64,000 nt of DNA from Nitrospira sp. MA-1 (GCA_032139905.1 JAQJDB010000006.1:248001-312000); one strand, 5' to 3'. Positions 1 through 12,110 are shown, counted from the stretch's first letter. Notes: generated by a model not told the origin, from the letters alone. Translations and numbers: made by a program.

Positions 1-2
1 TT

Positions 3-140
3 ATTTCTCTAGCGTGCGGAGATTGCAAACGTCGAAATTATTCGACAATGAAAAATAAGAAAAACGATCCAGATCGGTTGGAAGTTAAAAAATATTGCCG
101 TTTTTGTCGAAAGCATAGCCCTCACAAAGAGGTGAAGTGA
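3..140 (+). CDS. rpmG: 50S ribosomal protein L33, 5' partial
   Basis: Structural protein of the large ribosomal subunit. The frame is open from the left edge and stops with TGA at 138-140, so the first few codons lie outside the window. The visible 45 residues contain two Cys pairs (CGDC and CRFC), the zinc-binding form of L33, followed by the basic tail [10 protein letters not shown] typical of the family. It lies just upstream of tRNA-Trp and secE, the usual order rpmG-trnW-secE-nusG. Identification is firm; only the start is missing. Confidence 0.93.
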   Translation: MSLACGDCKRRNYSTMKNKKNDPDRLEVKKYCRFCRKHSPHKEVK

Positions 141-175
141 TTGCTGGTATGGGTCTTAGGTTGCGTTCAGGTTGG

Positions 176-251
176 AGGGGCATGGTGTCAACGGCTAGCA
201 CGTCGGTCTCCAAAACCGAAAGTCCGGGTTCGAATCCCTGTGCCCCTGCCA
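176..251 (+). tRNA. tRNA-Trp (anticodon CCA)
   Basis: A 76-nt cloverleaf. The acceptor arms AGGGGCA (176-182) and TGCCCCT (241-247) pair fully, followed by discriminator G and an encoded CCA at 249-251. The anticodon stem TCGGT/ACCGA closes the loop CTCCAAA, giving anticodon CCA for tryptophan. The T arm has GGTTCGAATCC. Placement between rpmG and secE is the common bacterial arrangement. Confidence 0.97.
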
Positions 252-328
252 TAATTGTCCGTGGATTTAATGTGCCTAATAAGAGACGTTTATTGTCGGG
301 GTTTCGAAAAAGACTGAGAGGGTAGGTC

Positions 329-523
329 GTGTTTAAGAAGGTATGGTTTTCCATTACAGAATTTATGTCTGACGTGCGTGGTGAACTTAAAAAAATTTCT
401 TATCCTACTAAGTCTGAAACGATTGGATCGACCACGGTGGTTCTGTTGTTTTGCGTTATTATGTCTCTTTACCTCTCTGTGGTGGATTCATTTCTCGTTT
501 GGTTAATTAGCCGGGTTATTTAG
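329..523 (+). CDS. secE: Preprotein translocase subunit SecE
   Basis: Small essential subunit of the SecYEG channel, bracing SecY in the inner membrane. The 64-residue product starts at GTG. It has the conserved amphipathic cytoplasmic segment DVRGELKKISYPTKSET (about residues 14-30), then one transmembrane helix (about 35-58). This is the short single-helix SecE of most bacteria. It is followed 24 bases later by nusG, as expected. Confidence 0.95.
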   Translation: MFKKVWFSITEFMSDVRGELKKISYPTKSETIGSTTVVLLFCVIMSLYLSVVDSFLVWLISRVI

Positions 524-547
524 TTTAGCATCTAAAGAAGGGAATTC

Positions 548-1084
548 ATGTCGAGTCATTGGTATGTCATTCACACCTATGCGGGATATGAGGGGCGAGT
601 TCGAGCTGGAATAGTCGAGCGGGCGAATCAATTGGGTATGGCGGATTCGGTGGCGCAAGTCCTTGTTCCTACGGAGGATGTAGTGGAATTTAAAGAAGGA
701 AAACGCCGGGCCTCCAAACGAAAATTCTTTCCCGGGTATGTTCTCCTTGAAGCGAACGGTCCGCTTGGGGATGAGGTTGTGGCTATGATTAAAGAGACCC
801 CCAAGGTGACCGGTTTTATTGGAGGGGGAGCCAGGCCAATCCCGCTTGATCCAGAGGAGGTGTCCACGCTTTTAAAGCAGTTGGAGTCTGGCGTGACGGC
901 TCCGAGGGAATTGGCGAATTTTTCAAAAGGGGACAATGTCAGAATTGTGGATGGCCCATTCTTGGGATTCAATGGATTAGTGGATGAGGTTGATCAGGAT
1001 CATGGTCGGGTAAAGGCGCTAGTCAGTATTTTTGGTCGATCAACCCCGGTGGAGTTGGCGTTTGCTCAAGTTGAGCGGGTTTAG
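548..1084 (+). CDS. nusG: Transcription termination/antitermination factor NusG
   Basis: Elongation factor that binds the RNA polymerase clamp and couples it to Rho or to ribosomal protein S10. The 178 residues comprise an N-terminal NGN domain (about 1-110, starting with [12 protein letters not shown]) and a C-terminal KOW domain (about 125-178, with [17 protein letters not shown]). Length matches the family. It sits in the standard secE-nusG-rplK order, 65 bases before rplK. Confidence 0.97.
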   Translation: MSSHWYVIHTYAGYEGRVRAGIVERANQLGMADSVAQVLVPTEDVVEFKEGKRRASKRKFFPGYVLLEANGPLGDEVVAMIKETPKVTGFIGGGARPIPLDPEEVSTLLKQLESGVTAPRELANFSKGDNVRIVDGPFLGFNGLVDEVDQDHGRVKALVSIFGRSTPVELAFAQVERV

Positions 1085-1149
1085 AAACAAGGGGAGTTTT
1101 CCTTTTTACTTTTAAGTATTACGCAAGTCGATGCAAGGTAGGTGAAGGC

Positions 1150-1575
1150 ATGGCCAAAGAAATAACTAGTCAAATTAAATTGCAGATTCCGGCTGGAAAA
1201 GCCAATCCTGCTCCTCCTGTTGGGCCATCTTTGGGGCAACATGGAGTAAACATTATGGAGTTTTGTAAACAGTTTAATGCTAGGACTCAGAAGCAGGAGG
1301 GAAGCATTATCCCTGTGGTCATTTCTGTTTATAAGGATAGAAGTTTTAGCTTCGTGACCAAGACTCCTCCGGCATCAGATTTACTGAAGAAGGCTGCCGG
1401 TATCATAAAGGGTTCAGGAATTCCGCATAAAAATAAAGTTGGGACAATCACTATGGCACAGCTAGAGGACATTGCTAAGTTGAAAGTAGAAGATTTAAAT
1501 GCCGGTGATATTCCAGCTGCGATGAATGTGATTGCAGGAACTGCGAGAAGTATGGGCATTACGGTTGAGGGGTAA
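1150..1575 (+). CDS. rplK: 50S ribosomal protein L11
   Basis: L11 binds the GTPase-associated region of 23S rRNA at the base of the L10-L12 stalk. The 141-residue product has the N-terminal motif [21 protein letters not shown] and the C-terminal rRNA-binding domain ending MGITVEG, normal for the family. It starts ATG GCC after AGGTGAAGGC. L1 (rplA) follows after 36 bases. Confidence 0.98.
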   Translation: MAKEITSQIKLQIPAGKANPAPPVGPSLGQHGVNIMEFCKQFNARTQKQEGSIIPVVISVYKDRSFSFVTKTPPASDLLKKAAGIIKGSGIPHKNKVGTITMAQLEDIAKLKVEDLNAGDIPAAMNVIAGTARSMGITVEG

Positions 1576-1611
1576 ATAATATTGTGAGGCTTTTAACAGA
1601 GGGTATGCGCC

Positions 1612-2304
1612 GTGGGAAAGAAATTTGAATCGGCTTTAGGGAAGGTAACAAAGGCCCTGTATTCGTTGGAGGAGGCGAGTGACCTGGTTAAGCAGGCTGC
1701 TTTTGCCAAATTTGATGAAACAGTAGAGCTGTCACTTTGCCTTGGGGTAGATCCCAAGCGCGCGGATCAGATGGTTCGCGGGACCACGGTCCTTCCTCAC
1801 GGAACGGGGAAAAAGGTCCGAATTTTAGTGATTGCAAAGGGAGAAAAAGAGCAGGAGGCCAGGGAAGCGGGGGCCGATTTTGTGGGGAGTGATGACCTTT
1901 TGCAGAAAATTCAAGATGGATGGCTTGATTTTGACTCCATGATTGCGACCCCGGACATGATGGGTGCTGTCGGAAGAATGGGGAAAGTTTTGGGCCCACG
2001 AGGGTTAATGCCAAATCCCAAAACTGGAACGGTGACCTTTGAAGTTGGGAAAGCCATTCAGGAGATCAGGAGGGGGCGTGTTGAGTATAAGGTGGATAAG
2101 GCCGGCAACATTCATGTTCCTGTTGGAAAAGTGTCTTTTCAGGGTCAACAAATTAGAGAAAATGCTCAGTCGGTTTTTGATTCCATCATGAAGGCTAAGC
2201 CCTCTTCCAGTAAAGGTAAGTATGTGAAAAGTGCGACATTATCCAGCACGATGGGACCAGGAATCCATCTTGACGGAGTCGCGATTGCAAAGCAGGTCAG
2301 TTGA
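1612..2304 (+). CDS. rplA: 50S ribosomal protein L1
   Basis: L1 forms the mobile stalk at the ribosomal E site, and in many bacteria represses its own rplK-rplA message. The 230-residue product starts at GTG and contains the family motif [20 protein letters not shown]. The length is normal. It lies between rplK and rplJ with short spacers, indicating one operon. No obvious L1-operator copy was identified by eye in the rplK leader. Confidence 0.97.
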   Translation: MGKKFESALGKVTKALYSLEEASDLVKQAAFAKFDETVELSLCLGVDPKRADQMVRGTTVLPHGTGKKVRILVIAKGEKEQEAREAGADFVGSDDLLQKIQDGWLDFDSMIATPDMMGAVGRMGKVLGPRGLMPNPKTGTVTFEVGKAIQEIRRGRVEYKVDKAGNIHVPVGKVSFQGQQIRENAQSVFDSIMKAKPSSSKGKYVKSATLSSTMGPGIHLDGVAIAKQVS

Positions 2305-2334
2305 AACTTTAATCTCAGCAGGTGAGTTCGAGGT

Positions 2335-3270
2335 ATGAAAAAAACTGATAAAAATGAAGCTGTGGCAGTCATGCATGAACAATTCGCCCGAGCGCGGATT
2401 GCCATTGTAACGGAATGCGCAGGTATGCCCGTGAATAAAATTAATGATTTGCGAAAACAACTTCGGCAGGCGAAGTCAAACTTTCAGGTGGTAAAGAATA
2501 CGCTTGCCGTAAGGGCTATTGGGGGAACAGGACTTCTGCCGTTACAACCCTTCTTTAGAGGGCAATCGGCATTGGTTATTGGATATGATGATCCGGTTTT
2601 GCCCGCAAAAGTTATACGTGACTTTATTAAAAGCGAAAAATGTGAGGAGAAATTGCTCCTCAAGGCAGCGATTTTAGACGGAGTCGAGCTGGATCCGGCT
2701 CGTATCTCGGCTGTGGCAGATTTGCCGTCAAAAACAGAATTGTTGTCGATGTTGTTGTCGGCCTTCCAAGGGCCAATTCGAGGTTTTGTCGGGGTATTAG
2801 GTCAAATTGTAAGAAGTATTGTTGCGGTATTAGCCGCAATACAAGAAAACAAAACTCAGAAAGGAGAAGGGGAGATGAGCGCAACGGAGACTAAGATGTC
2901 AAAAGAAGATTTCATTAAGGTTATAGAGGGCATGAGTGTCCTTGAATTGTCGGATCTTGTTAAGGGTCTGGAGGATCGGTTCGGTGTGACGGCAGCGGCG
3001 CCAGTTGGTGTGATGGCTGCTGCAGTTGGCGCAGCGGCTCCAGCCGCCGAAGAGCAGACGGAGTTTACAGTAGTCCTAGGTTCTGCTCCAGCGGATAAAA
3101 AGATTCAAGTCATCAAGGTGGTGCGAGAGATTACTGGGTTGGGCTTGAAGGAAGCTAAGGACCTCGTCGAAGCGGCCCCGAAGGCGGTGAAGGAGGGCGT
3201 GTCTAAAGAGGAGTCTGAGAATATTAAGAAAAAGCTTCAAGATGTTGGTGCAACTGTAGAAGTAAAGTAG
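2335..3270 (+). CDS. rplJ: 50S ribosomal protein L10 reading in frame into L7/L12
   Basis: L10 anchors L7/L12 dimers to the ribosomal stalk. Residues 1-175 are a complete L10, ending in the hydrophobic C-terminal helix that binds L12 N-termini. No stop codon follows. From codon 173 the frame reads N-K-T-Q-K-G-E-G-E and continues directly into the complete L7/L12, giving 311 residues. Codons from 2821 to the L12 ATG at 2875 contain no TAA, TAG or TGA. CAG at 2857-2859 is one transition away from TAG, exactly where L10 normally ends. Either a natural L10-L12 fusion is made alongside free L12 from internal initiation, or a stop codon was lost through mutation or a sequence error. Confidence 0.9.
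   Translation: MKKTDKNEAVAVMHEQFARARIAIVTECAGMPVNKINDLRKQLRQAKSNFQVVKNTLAVRAIGGTGLLPLQPFFRGQSALVIGYDDPVLPAKVIRDFIKSEKCEEKLLLKAAILDGVELDPARISAVADLPSKTELLSMLLSAFQGPIRGFVGVLGQIVRSIVAVLAAIQENKTQKGEGEMSATETKMSKEDFIKVIEGMSVLELSDLVKGLEDRFGVTAAAPVGVMAAAVGAAAPAAEEQTEFTVVLGSAPADKKIQVIKVVREITGLGLKEAKDLVEAAPKAVKEGVSKEESENIKKKLQDVGATVEVK
2875..3270 (+). CDS. rplL: 50S ribosomal protein L7/L12 (internal start within the L10 frame)
   Basis: L7/L12 is the multicopy stalk protein that recruits translational GTPases. The product is 131 residues: an N-terminal dimerisation domain ([20 protein letters not shown]), an Ala-rich hinge, and a C-terminal domain ending GATVEVK. The ATG at 2875 follows a very strong purine-rich Shine-Dalgarno stretch (AAAGGAGAAGGGGAG, 2860-2874), so independent initiation is expected and would supply the excess of L12 over L10. 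The coding region shares its frame with rplJ, with no stop between them. Confidence 0.93.
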   Translation: MSATETKMSKEDFIKVIEGMSVLELSDLVKGLEDRFGVTAAAPVGVMAAAVGAAAPAAEEQTEFTVVLGSAPADKKIQVIKVVREITGLGLKEAKDLVEAAPKAVKEGVSKEESENIKKKLQDVGATVEVK

Positions 3271-3371
3271 TGGTAGTGTTTTCCTCATTTTGAGGACTCG
3301 GTGTGGAGACTTAGGAAGTTTCGAGGGCCAGCAGGAAGCTGAAGTGGCCGTTAATCCTTAAGGAGACAGGA

Positions 3372-6300
3372 ATGGGACAACCAGCCTTTGAGGGCAGTGT
3401 TCAGCGACATAGCTTTTCAAAAATTCGCTCACATATTGAAATTCCGGATTTGGTTGAAGTGCAGCGCCGATCCTATGAGGAATTTTTGCAAGCGGAAACA
3501 TTGCCGGATCGTCGTGAGGACAAGGGATTGCATGCAGCGTTTAAAAGTGTGTTTCCCATTATGGATTATAACAATTCGGCCATTTTAGAATTTTCCAGCT
3601 ATTCTTTGGGAACTCCAAAGTATGACACGAGGGAATGTATTGAGCAGGGAATGACCTTTGCCGCACCCTTAAAGCTTCGTGTGCGCCTGGTTGTTTTCGA
3701 TCAACAAGATAAAAGTGTGAAAAACAGGGTGTTGGATGTGAGGGAGCAGGAAGTCTATGTCGGGGAGCTTCCTTTGATGACCGATCGCGGCACATTTATG
3801 GTGAATGGCACGGAGAGGGTGGCAGTTAGTCAATTGCATCGATCTCCAGGTCCTTCATTCGGCCATGATAAGGGACGGACGCATTCAAGTGGCAAAGTCT
3901 TGTTTTCTGGTCGGATTATCCCTTATCGGGGATCGTGGCTTGATTTTGAATATGATGCCAAAGATATTTTGTATGTACGAATTGACCGCCGCAGGAAAAT
4001 GCCGGCGACAATTTTATTAAAGGGTTTTGGTTTTAGTACGGATGATCTTCTTAAGATGTATTATCCGGTAGAGGAGGTGCGCGTCGATAATGGTGCCTTG
4101 CTCCGCAAGCTTGATCCCGACATTCATGCAGGATTGAGATCTTCTTCGGACCTCTTCGAGAAGGGGTCCGGGGAACTATTAGTCAAAGAAGGTGCCAAGC
4201 TCAATAAGACGCTCATGGGGCGTATCCGATCGGCTGGAATAAAAGAAATTCCTATAAAGCAAGAAGATTTGGTTGGTCGAGCCGTCTTAACCGAACTGGT
4301 GGATCCTGGCACTCAGGAGGTAATTTTAGAAAAAAATCAACGACTCACGGCACCCGTGTTGGAGCGAATTCTGGAAAGCGGAGTTGAAGGATTTAAAGTT
4401 ATTTACCTGGATAGCCCTACCACCAGTCCTGTCATTCTGGATACCTTGGAGGCCGAGCGGACCAATTCAAAGGAAGAAGCCTGGGTTGAAATTTATAAAC
4501 GCCTTCGGCCTGGGGAGATGCCATCCATTGAGTCGGCAAAGTTATTGTTTGAAAATCTTTTTCTGAATCCCAAGCGTTATGACCTTTCCCCTGTTGGTCG
4601 TTTGAAAATGAACAAACGATTTAACCTTGATTTGTCAATGGAGCAAAGGACGCTATCCGCCCAAGATATTGTCGAGGTGGTGAGATGTTTAGTGGATCTG
4701 AAGGCCGGAAAGGGTGCAGTTGATGATATTGACCATCTAGGAAATCGGCGTGTTCGTTCGGTTGGTGAGTTGTTGGAAAATCAAATCCGTATTGGTCTGG
4801 CAAGAATGGAGCGAAGCATTAAAGAGCGAATGAATCTGTTGGATATGGAAACCGTGCTGCCTCATGACCTGATCAATGCCAAGCCTATAGTCGGTGCCAT
4901 TAAGGAATTCTTTGCCGGGAGTCAGTTGTCGCAGTTTATGGACCAAACTAACCCGTTGGCAGAGATCACTCATAAACGAAGACTGTCTGCTTTGGGGCCT
5001 GGTGGTTTGACAAGGGAGCGAGCAGGTTTTGAGGTGCGGGACGTTCATCCGTCTCATTATAGTCGTATTTGTCCTATTGAAACTCCAGAAGGACCGAATA
5101 TTGGGTTAATTACGTCATTAGCTACGTACGCTCGGATTAATGAGTTTGGATTTATTGAAGCTCCATTTCGGAAAGTTAAAAAAGGTCGGGTAACCGATGA
5201 CGTTGAATTCCTGTCGCCATTGGATGGGGATCAGGTTGTTATCGCTCAAGCCAATTCAGTGATGGATAAGGATGGGACGCTCACGTCTGAAACGATTACG
5301 GCCAGAGAAGCAGGGGAATTTGTGACCACGACCCCCGATAAGGTGGACTATCTCGATGTTTCTCCTAAGCAGGTGGTCAGTGTGGCGACTGCGTTAATTC
5401 CATTCCTTGAGCATGATGACGCCAACCGGGCGCTTATGGGTTCGAATATGCAACGCCAGGCAGTCCCCACAATTAAGAGTGAAGCACCTTTGGTCGGAAC
5501 GGGCATGGAAGCTGTCGTAGCAAGAGATTCTGGATATTTAGCTATTGCTCAACGAGATGGGATTGTAGAGTCGGTAGATGCGAGAAGAATTGTTGTAAGA
5601 ACCGGACTCAAGGAAAAGGATGACAAGAAAAAAGGTTCCCGTATTCTGGATACCTATGATTTGATTAAATTTCAACGGACGAACCAAAATACGTGTATCA
5701 CCCAAACCCCCATTGTTCGAATCGGGCAGCCGGTCAAGCAAGGTCAAGTGCTAGCAGATGGTCCAGCGATGGATCGCGGAGAATTGGCGTTGGGAAAAAA
5801 TGTGCTCGTCGCCTTTATGCCATGGGGTGGCTACAATTATGAGGATGCTATTCTTTTAAGTGAAAAAATGGTTAAAGAGGATGTGTTTACTTCTATCCAT
5901 ATCGAAGAGTTCGAAGTAGAGGCGCGTGATACGAAGTTAGGAAAAGAAGAAATCACTCGGGATATTCCTAATCTAGGGGAAGAGGCCCTTCGAAATTTGG
6001 ATGAAAGTGGAATCGTGCGAATAGGTGCAGAAGTCAAGCCTGGCGATATTCTTGTTGGGAAAGTCACGCCCAAAGGAGAGACGCAGTTGACCCCGGAGGA
6101 AAAATTGTTGCGTGCGATTTTCGGGGAAAAGGCCGGGGACGTGAAGGATACTTCGCTTCAGGTACCACCAGGCATTGAAGGTATTGTTGTGGACGTCAAA
6201 ATTTTCTCGCGAAAAGGCGTAGATAAAGATGAACGGTCTCGGACAATCGAGACGGACGATCGCGTCAAAGTTGAGCGGGACTATCAGGAAGAATTGCGAA

Positions 6301-7337
6301 TTATCGAAGAAGAGCGAAATCGTAAGATTCGAAAGCTTTTGCTTGGGCAATTTGTCGGTAGGGATTTAATGGATCCTGATAGTGGAGAAGTGATTCTAAA
6401 GAAAAAGGGGCGAATTACGGCTGAAGTCCTTCGTAAATTGTCTGATGATGATGCGCGTAGGGTGATACTAGCTGACGCGGAAGAACAGAAAAAACTTGAT
6501 GAAATTGAGCGGGAAGCCAAAGACCAAATAGAAATCTTGCAGACGCAATACGATGAAAAGGTTGGTCGTCTTCGACGTGGCGATGAATTGCCTCCCGGAG
6601 TCATTAAGCTTGTAAAGGTGTATTTAGCGATCAAGAGAAAAATTGCCGTTGGCGATAAAATGGCCGGTCGCCATGGAAATAAGGGCGTCGTTTCCAGAAT
6701 TATGGCGGAAGAAGATATGCCGTATCTCCCGGATGGAACCCCTGTTCAAATTGTCCTGAATCCGCTTGGTGTTCCTTCACGAATGAATGTAGGACAAATT
6801 CTTGAGACCCATTTGGGATGGGCGGCCAAGGCTTTAGGGATTCAGGTTGAGACCCCTGTTTTCGATGGGGCATCGGAAAGGGAGATCAAGGAGTTACTGA
6901 AAAAAGCAGAGCTCCCGGAATCAGGCCAATCGGTTGTGTATGATGGCCGGACAGGAGAGCCATTTAAAAGTCCTGTCACGGTAGGATACATGTATATGTT
7001 GAAACTCCACCATTTGGTGGACGATAAGATTCACGCTCGCTCAATAGGGCCGTATTCTTTGGTTACCCAGCAACCGCTTGGAGGAAAGGCTCAATTTGGT
7101 GGTCAACGCTTAGGAGAAATGGAGGTCTGGGCTCTTCAGGCGTATGGGGCCGCTTCCACCTTGCAGGAATTTTTGACGGTAAAATCGGATGACGTACCTG
7201 GACGGTCACGAATGTATGAAGCGATCGTGAAGGGAGAAAACTTCCTTGAGCCTGGTCTTCCGGAGTCCTTTAATGTGTTAGTAAAGGAGTTGCAGAGTTT
7301 GGGGTTGGATGTGGAGCTGATCAAATCTGCTGATTAG
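3372..7337 (+). CDS. rpoB: DNA-directed RNA polymerase subunit beta
   Basis: Catalytic-core subunit of RNA polymerase, 1321 residues and normal in length. The rifampicin-binding segment reads [22 protein letters not shown], then LSALGPGG. The residues that matter for sensitivity (Asp in MDQ, His in THK, Ser in RLSAL) are the wild-type ones. Further anchors are [26 protein letters not shown] and the C-terminal [19 protein letters not shown]. The 101-base spacer after rplL holds only a small hairpin (TCCTCA/TGAGGA near 3284-3298). A clear GGAGACAGG precedes the ATG. Confidence 0.98.
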   Translation: MGQPAFEGSVQRHSFSKIRSHIEIPDLVEVQRRSYEEFLQAETLPDRREDKGLHAAFKSVFPIMDYNNSAILEFSSYSLGTPKYDTRECIEQGMTFAAPLKLRVRLVVFDQQDKSVKNRVLDVREQEVYVGELPLMTDRGTFMVNGTERVAVSQLHRSPGPSFGHDKGRTHSSGKVLFSGRIIPYRGSWLDFEYDAKDILYVRIDRRRKMPATILLKGFGFSTDDLLKMYYPVEEVRVDNGALLRKLDPDIHAGLRSSSDLFEKGSGELLVKEGAKLNKTLMGRIRSAGIKEIPIKQEDLVGRAVLTELVDPGTQEVILEKNQRLTAPVLERILESGVEGFKVIYLDSPTTSPVILDTLEAERTNSKEEAWVEIYKRLRPGEMPSIESAKLLFENLFLNPKRYDLSPVGRLKMNKRFNLDLSMEQRTLSAQDIVEVVRCLVDLKAGKGAVDDIDHLGNRRVRSVGELLENQIRIGLARMERSIKERMNLLDMETVLPHDLINAKPIVGAIKEFFAGSQLSQFMDQTNPLAEITHKRRLSALGPGGLTRERAGFEVRDVHPSHYSRICPIETPEGPNIGLITSLATYARINEFGFIEAPFRKVKKGRVTDDVEFLSPLDGDQVVIAQANSVMDKDGTLTSETITAREAGEFVTTTPDKVDYLDVSPKQVVSVATALIPFLEHDDANRALMGSNMQRQAVPTIKSEAPLVGTGMEAVVARDSGYLAIAQRDGIVESVDARRIVVRTGLKEKDDKKKGSRILDTYDLIKFQRTNQNTCITQTPIVRIGQPVKQGQVLADGPAMDRGELALGKNVLVAFMPWGGYNYEDAILLSEKMVKEDVFTSIHIEEFEVEARDTKLGKEEITRDIPNLGEEALRNLDESGIVRIGAEVKPGDILVGKVTPKGETQLTPEEKLLRAIFGEKAGDVKDTSLQVPPGIEGIVVDVKIFSRKGVDKDERSRTIETDDRVKVERDYQEELRIIEEERNRKIRKLLLGQFVGRDLMDPDSGEVILKKKGRITAEVLRKLSDDDARRVILADAEEQKKLDEIEREAKDQIEILQTQYDEKVGRLRRGDELPPGVIKLVKVYLAIKRKIAVGDKMAGRHGNKGVVSRIMAEEDMPYLPDGTPVQIVLNPLGVPSRMNVGQILETHLGWAAKALGIQVETPVFDGASEREIKELLKKAELPESGQSVVYDGRTGEPFKSPVTVGYMYMLKLHHLVDDKIHARSIGPYSLVTQQPLGGKAQFGGQRLGEMEVWALQAYGAASTLQEFLTVKSDDVPGRSRMYEAIVKGENFLEPGLPESFNVLVKELQSLGLDVELIKSAD

Positions 7338-7390
7338 ACGGGTAGTCTGATTCTGCAATCCCATCATTCAACATAATCGGAGGAACGAAC

Positions 7391-10300
7391 TTGGACAGTA
7401 TCTATTCGCTTTTTGAAAAACCTCGTGATGCAGTTTCGTTTGATGCCATGCGGATTCGTATCGCCTCGCCTGAGAAAATTCGCTCGTGGTCCTACGGTGA
7501 GGTAAAAAAGCCTGAGACAATCAACTATCGGTCCTTTAAGCCTGAGCGGGATGGGTTGTTTTGCGCAAAAATATTTGGACCAACAAAAGATTGGGAATGT
7601 AATTGCGGTAAATACAAGCGAATGAAGCATCGCGGTATTGTATGTGATAAATGCGGCGTGGAAGTCATTCAGTCAAAAGTTCGACGTGAGAGGATGGGCC
7701 ATATTGAATTGGCTGCTCCTGTAGCCCATATTTGGTTTCTCAAGGGTGTGCCAAGCCGAATTGGGATCCTTTTGGATATGAGTTTAAAGCAGCTGGAAAA
7801 GATTCTGTATTTTGAGGCCTATGTGGTCTTGGATCCTGGTAATACGAATTTGAAAGAACGGGAGCTCCTGACTGAGGAAAGATATCGGGAATGTGTTGAG
7901 GAGTATGGGGCCAATTCATTTAAAGTGGGTATTGGGGCTGAAGCTATTCGTGAATTATTGCGCAAAGTAGATATAAATGCTTTGTGGGATGAGCGCCATG
8001 TCAAGATTAAAAGTACGACATCCGCGGCTGTAGGAAAAAAACTGACGAAACGTTTGAAGGTCATTGAGGCATTTCATAAGTCTGGAAATAACCCGGAATG
8101 GATGATTATGGATGCCATTCCTGTGTTGCCGCCTGAGCTTCGCCCTTTGGTGCCCTTAGATGGTGGCCGGTTCGCAACGTCGGATCTTAATGACCTCTAC
8201 CGACGAGTGATAAACCGCAATAACCGTCTTAAGCGATTGGTGGAATTGAAGGCCCCTGGTGTCATTATCCGCAATGAGATGCGTATGCTTCAGGAGGCGG
8301 TCGACGCGTTGTTTGATAACGGCCGTCGGGGTCGGGTTATTCGTGGTGCCAATAAGCGTCCTTTGAAATCCTTGAGCGATATGCTTAAAGGAAAACAGGG
8401 TCGATTTAGGCAGAATCTCCTGGGGAAACGGGTGGATTACTCTGGACGCTCGGTGATTGTGGTTGGTCCTGAATTGCGGCTTAACCAATGCGGATTGCCT
8501 AAAAAGATGGCTCTAGAATTATTTAAGCCATTTATTTTTCATAAATTGGAAGAACGTGGTGCGGCGACCACAATCAAAAGTGCCAAGCGATTGGTTGAGA
8601 AGGAGCGTCCAGAAGTCTGGGATGTTCTTGATGAGGTAATTCGGGAGCACCCGGTCATGTTGAATCGTGCTCCAACGCTTCATCGACTAGGGATTCAAGC
8701 CTTTGACCCTATTTTGGTTGAAGGTAAGGCTATTCGTCTTCATCCGTTAGTCTGTGCGGCCTTTAATGCAGACTTTGACGGGGATCAAATGGCTGTCCAC
8801 GTTCCGCTTTCGGTGGAAGCCCAAATTGAAAGTCGGGTATTAATGATGGCTGCCAATAATGTTCTTTCACCTGCAAATGGCCGACCCTTGTCCATTCCAT
8901 CCCAGGACATGGTGTTAGGGTGCTATTGGCTGACGAAGGATCGTGATGGTGCCCGTGGCGAAGGGAAAATTTTTTCGTCGGCAGAAGAAGTTCGGATTGC
9001 CTATGATTCGCAGGAAGTAGAAGAGCAGGCGAGAGTGAAAGTGCGAATCGATGGAGATATGATCGATACCACGGTTGGGCGAGTAATTCTTTCGGAAGTG
9101 CTGCCAGCCAGTATGCCATTTTCACATGTGAATCAGCTTATGACAAAAAAAGAGCTGACGAAATTGGTTGATCGTGTTTATCGCAAAACCGGCTTACATG
9201 AAGTGGTCGTCATGCTTGATAAATTGAAGGATTTAGGATTCTCTTATGCCACAAAAGCTGGGGTTTCTATTTGTATAGACAATATGCATATTCCTTCTCG
9301 AAAAAAGGAATTGATCGAGCGGGCAAAGGGGGATGTTTATCAAGTTCATGAGCAATACAGTGAAGGCTTGATTACAAATGGGGAGCGCTACAATAAGGTT
9401 ATCGATATTTGGGCGCATGTTGGTGAAGAAGTCGCAATTGAAATGATGAAGGAAATTAAAGAGGGAGGCGGGCGAGGTGCAGCAGAAGGCCTTAATCCTA
9501 TTTATATGATGGCGGATTCAGGCGCCAGGGGAAGTTCGCAGCAAATTCGCCAATTGGGCGGAATGCGCGGTCTTATGGCCAAGCCTTCAGGGGAAATTAT
9601 TGAAACCCCTATTACCGCTAATTTCCGAGAGGGTCTCACTGTTCTGCAGTATTTTATTTCGACTCATGGGGCACGCAAAGGGTTGGCCGATACGGCACTC
9701 AAGACGGCAAATTCCGGATACCTCACTAGGCGCCTTGTCGACGCGGCTCAGGATGTGATTATCAGTGAGCCTGATTGTTTTACAACGGACGGAATCATTG
9801 TTTCGGCCTTGGTAGAGGGAGGAGAAGTGATTCAATCCCTGGATGAACGCATCCTTGGTCGGTTGACCGCTGAGGATCTGCTCGACCCTGTCACGCAGGA
9901 AGTCATTGTTAAGGCTCATGAAGAGTTAGAGGAAGAGCTTTGTAAGACCATTGTTGAAGCAGGCATCGATCACGTAAAAATTCGGTCGGTTCTCACGTGC
10001 CAATCCAGATGGGGAGTATGTGCCAAATGTTACGGTAGGGATTTGGCGCGCGGTCGGCTTGTAGAAATGGGTGAGCCTGTTGGGGTCATCGCCGCTCAAT
10101 CCATCGGAGAACCAGGTACTCAGTTGACGATGCGAACCTTCCATATTGGAGGCACGGCCAGTAAGGTTGTGGAGCAAACTGTTCTAGCATCGAAGCATGA
10201 CGGCACGATCAAATTTTTAAGCTTTGACGCAAAGAAAAATGCGGATTTTTACAATCCCAGCATGGCGGTGAAAACCCGACAAGGAGATTGGGTCGTCATG

Positions 10301-11545
10301 GTAAGAAATGGCAAGGTTGCGGTAATTGATGAAACTGGCCGTGAGCGTGAAAAATATCCTGTTGTGTATGGGGGTAAGATAAAGGTCCCTGATGGAGGAA
10401 AAGTCGAAATTGGGCAGAAGTTTGTGGAGTGGGATCCATATTCACTCACAATTCTGACTGAAGTGGGGGGAAGAGTGGCTTTCGGTGATATAGCCGAAGG
10501 AGTCACCATGAAAGAAGAAGTGGATGAGGTCACGGGTTTATCCCGTCGTGTGGTCATCGAGCAAGCGGGGACCAATTTGCGTCCACGCTTATCTGTTAAG
10601 GACGAATCAGGGAAGACCGCAAAACTTTCTTCCGGATCGCCTGCCCGATACCTCCTGCCGGTGGGAGCTCATATTTTTGTGGAAAAAGGCTCGTCTGTAT
10701 TTCCAGGTGATGTATTGGCAAAAATTCCAAGAGAAACCACTAAGACAAAAGATATTACCGGAGGGTTGCCCCGAGTTGCCGAATTGTTTGAAGCAAGAAA
10801 GCCCAAGGAGCATGCCGTAGTCACGGAAATTGATGGAGAGGTGTCTTTTGGTGGTTTTGTGAAAGGCCTGCGGAAGGTTGTTGTGGATAATAAGATTGGT
10901 GATGTAAAAGAATACTTTATTCCACGTGGTCGACACGTCAATGTCCATGAAGGGGATTGGGTAAGAGCTGGGGAGCCCTTAATGGATGGATCTGCTAATC
11001 CGCATGATATTCTAAGCGTCTTGGGACCAAGAGAATTGCAAAAGTATTTGGTTGATGAAGTGCAAGAGGTTTATCGCCTACAGGGAGTGGTGATTAATGA
11101 TAAGCACATTGAGGTCATCACCCGGCAAATGCTGAAAAAAGTGAGAATTGAAGATGCTGGCGATAGTTCCTTCTTGCCTGGCACTCAGGTCAATAAATCT
11201 GTTTTTGATGATGAGAATGAGAGGGTCCTTTCTGAGGGTGGACAGCCGGCATTAGGTAAGCCTGTCTTGTTGGGAATCACGAAAGCCTCTCTGAGTACTG
11301 ACAGCTTTATTTCTGGTGCCTCTTTCCAGGAAACAACAAGGGTTCTGACGGAGGCAGCTATTAATGGACGTACAGATGATTTGCGTGGGTTGAAGGAGAA
11401 TGTGATAGTGGGCAGGTTGATTCCGGCTGGAACGGGATGGGGGGCGTACCGCGAAACTTTTGTCCCCAAGCGAACGGAAGAGGTGGCGCTGTCATCAGAG
11501 GATCAACAAGGTTTAAATAAAGTTCATTCGTTAAATGATAAATGA
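7391..11545 (+). CDS. rpoC: DNA-directed RNA polymerase subunit beta'
   Basis: Largest polymerase subunit, 1384 residues. The start is TTG at 7391, supported by GGAGG at 7380-7384 and by the protein beginning [10 protein letters not shown]. Near the N-terminus is the zinc finger [19 protein letters not shown]. The catalytic Mg-binding motif NADFDGDQM starts at residue 459, with Asp 461, 463 and 465. A second Cys cluster ([13 protein letters not shown]) and the trigger-loop region follow. A promoter-bearing spacer separates it from rpsL. Confidence 0.98.
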   Translation: MDSIYSLFEKPRDAVSFDAMRIRIASPEKIRSWSYGEVKKPETINYRSFKPERDGLFCAKIFGPTKDWECNCGKYKRMKHRGIVCDKCGVEVIQSKVRRERMGHIELAAPVAHIWFLKGVPSRIGILLDMSLKQLEKILYFEAYVVLDPGNTNLKERELLTEERYRECVEEYGANSFKVGIGAEAIRELLRKVDINALWDERHVKIKSTTSAAVGKKLTKRLKVIEAFHKSGNNPEWMIMDAIPVLPPELRPLVPLDGGRFATSDLNDLYRRVINRNNRLKRLVELKAPGVIIRNEMRMLQEAVDALFDNGRRGRVIRGANKRPLKSLSDMLKGKQGRFRQNLLGKRVDYSGRSVIVVGPELRLNQCGLPKKMALELFKPFIFHKLEERGAATTIKSAKRLVEKERPEVWDVLDEVIREHPVMLNRAPTLHRLGIQAFDPILVEGKAIRLHPLVCAAFNADFDGDQMAVHVPLSVEAQIESRVLMMAANNVLSPANGRPLSIPSQDMVLGCYWLTKDRDGARGEGKIFSSAEEVRIAYDSQEVEEQARVKVRIDGDMIDTTVGRVILSEVLPASMPFSHVNQLMTKKELTKLVDRVYRKTGLHEVVVMLDKLKDLGFSYATKAGVSICIDNMHIPSRKKELIERAKGDVYQVHEQYSEGLITNGERYNKVIDIWAHVGEEVAIEMMKEIKEGGGRGAAEGLNPIYMMADSGARGSSQQIRQLGGMRGLMAKPSGEIIETPITANFREGLTVLQYFISTHGARKGLADTALKTANSGYLTRRLVDAAQDVIISEPDCFTTDGIIVSALVEGGEVIQSLDERILGRLTAEDLLDPVTQEVIVKAHEELEEELCKTIVEAGIDHVKIRSVLTCQSRWGVCAKCYGRDLARGRLVEMGEPVGVIAAQSIGEPGTQLTMRTFHIGGTASKVVEQTVLASKHDGTIKFLSFDAKKNADFYNPSMAVKTRQGDWVVMVRNGKVAVIDETGREREKYPVVYGGKIKVPDGGKVEIGQKFVEWDPYSLTILTEVGGRVAFGDIAEGVTMKEEVDEVTGLSRRVVIEQAGTNLRPRLSVKDESGKTAKLSSGSPARYLLPVGAHIFVEKGSSVFPGDVLAKIPRETTKTKDITGGLPRVAELFEARKPKEHAVVTEIDGEVSFGGFVKGLRKVVVDNKIGDVKEYFIPRGRHVNVHEGDWVRAGEPLMDGSANPHDILSVLGPRELQKYLVDEVQEVYRLQGVVINDKHIEVITRQMLKKVRIEDAGDSSFLPGTQVNKSVFDDENERVLSEGGQPALGKPVLLGITKASLSTDSFISGASFQETTRVLTEAAINGRTDDLRGLKENVIVGRLIPAGTGWGAYRETFVPKRTEEVALSSEDQQGLNKVHSLNDK

Positions 11546-11578
11546 ATTTAATTGTTTATTTTATGAGTAAAAATGATC

Positions 11579-11607
11579 TTGACATAATGAAAATGAATCT
11601 ATAAGAT
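11579..11607 (+). promoter_or_regulatory. Sigma70-type promoter for rpsL-rpsG-fusA-tuf, bracketed by an inverted repeat
   Basis: A perfect -35 TTGACA (11579-11584) is followed after 17 bases by -10 TAAGAT (11602-11607, 4 of 6 matches to TATAAT). An 8-bp inverted repeat, ATGATCTT at 11573-11580 and AAGATCAT at 11603-11610, overlaps the edges of both hexamers with its arms about 30 bp apart. This would suit a dimeric or looping repressor, but no regulator is known. The rpsL ATG is 67 bases further on. Confidence 0.65.
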
Positions 11608-11674
11608 CATCAGGTTCGCCTCAATGATTTTTGCAAGTTAAATTTCTCAAAATTAAGATGTAATTGGAATTAAG

Positions 11675-12046
11675 ATGCCAACAGTAAATCAATTGATAAG
11701 AGTCGGCCGTAAGGCAATTAAAATAAAAAGTAAGAGTTCGGCTTTAAATCAATGCCCTCAGAGAAGGGGTGTGTGCCTTCGTGTATATACTACCACGCCT
11801 AAGAAGCCAAACTCGGCATTAAGAAAGGTGGCGAGGGTTCGGTTAACGACTGGGCTTGAGGTGACGGCATATATACCTGGTATGGGGCATAATCTTCAGG
11901 AGCATTCTATCGTTTTGGTCAGGGGTGGTAGGGTGAAGGACCTTCCTGGTGTCAGATATCACATGATCCGTGGGGCGTTGGATGCCGTCGGGGTTGCTAA
12001 TCGGAAGCAGGGGCGATCAAAGTATGGAGCAAAGCGTCCCAAGTAG
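11675..12046 (+). CDS. rpsL: 30S ribosomal protein S12
   Basis: Decoding-centre protein of the small subunit, 123 residues. It contains [13 protein letters not shown] and [13 protein letters not shown]. The lysines whose substitution gives streptomycin resistance (equivalent to Lys43 and Lys88) are present, so the allele looks sensitive. It is the first gene of the str-type cluster and has its own promoter upstream. Confidence 0.98.
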   Translation: MPTVNQLIRVGRKAIKIKSKSSALNQCPQRRGVCLRVYTTTPKKPNSALRKVARVRLTTGLEVTAYIPGMGHNLQEHSIVLVRGGRVKDLPGVRYHMIRGALDAVGVANRKQGRSKYGAKRPK

Positions 12047-12110
12047 TAGGCTTCGCGCTTTCACCTTCGCTTATTCAATTTAAAACTCGCTAATTTTTTT
12101 AGGGGAAAAA

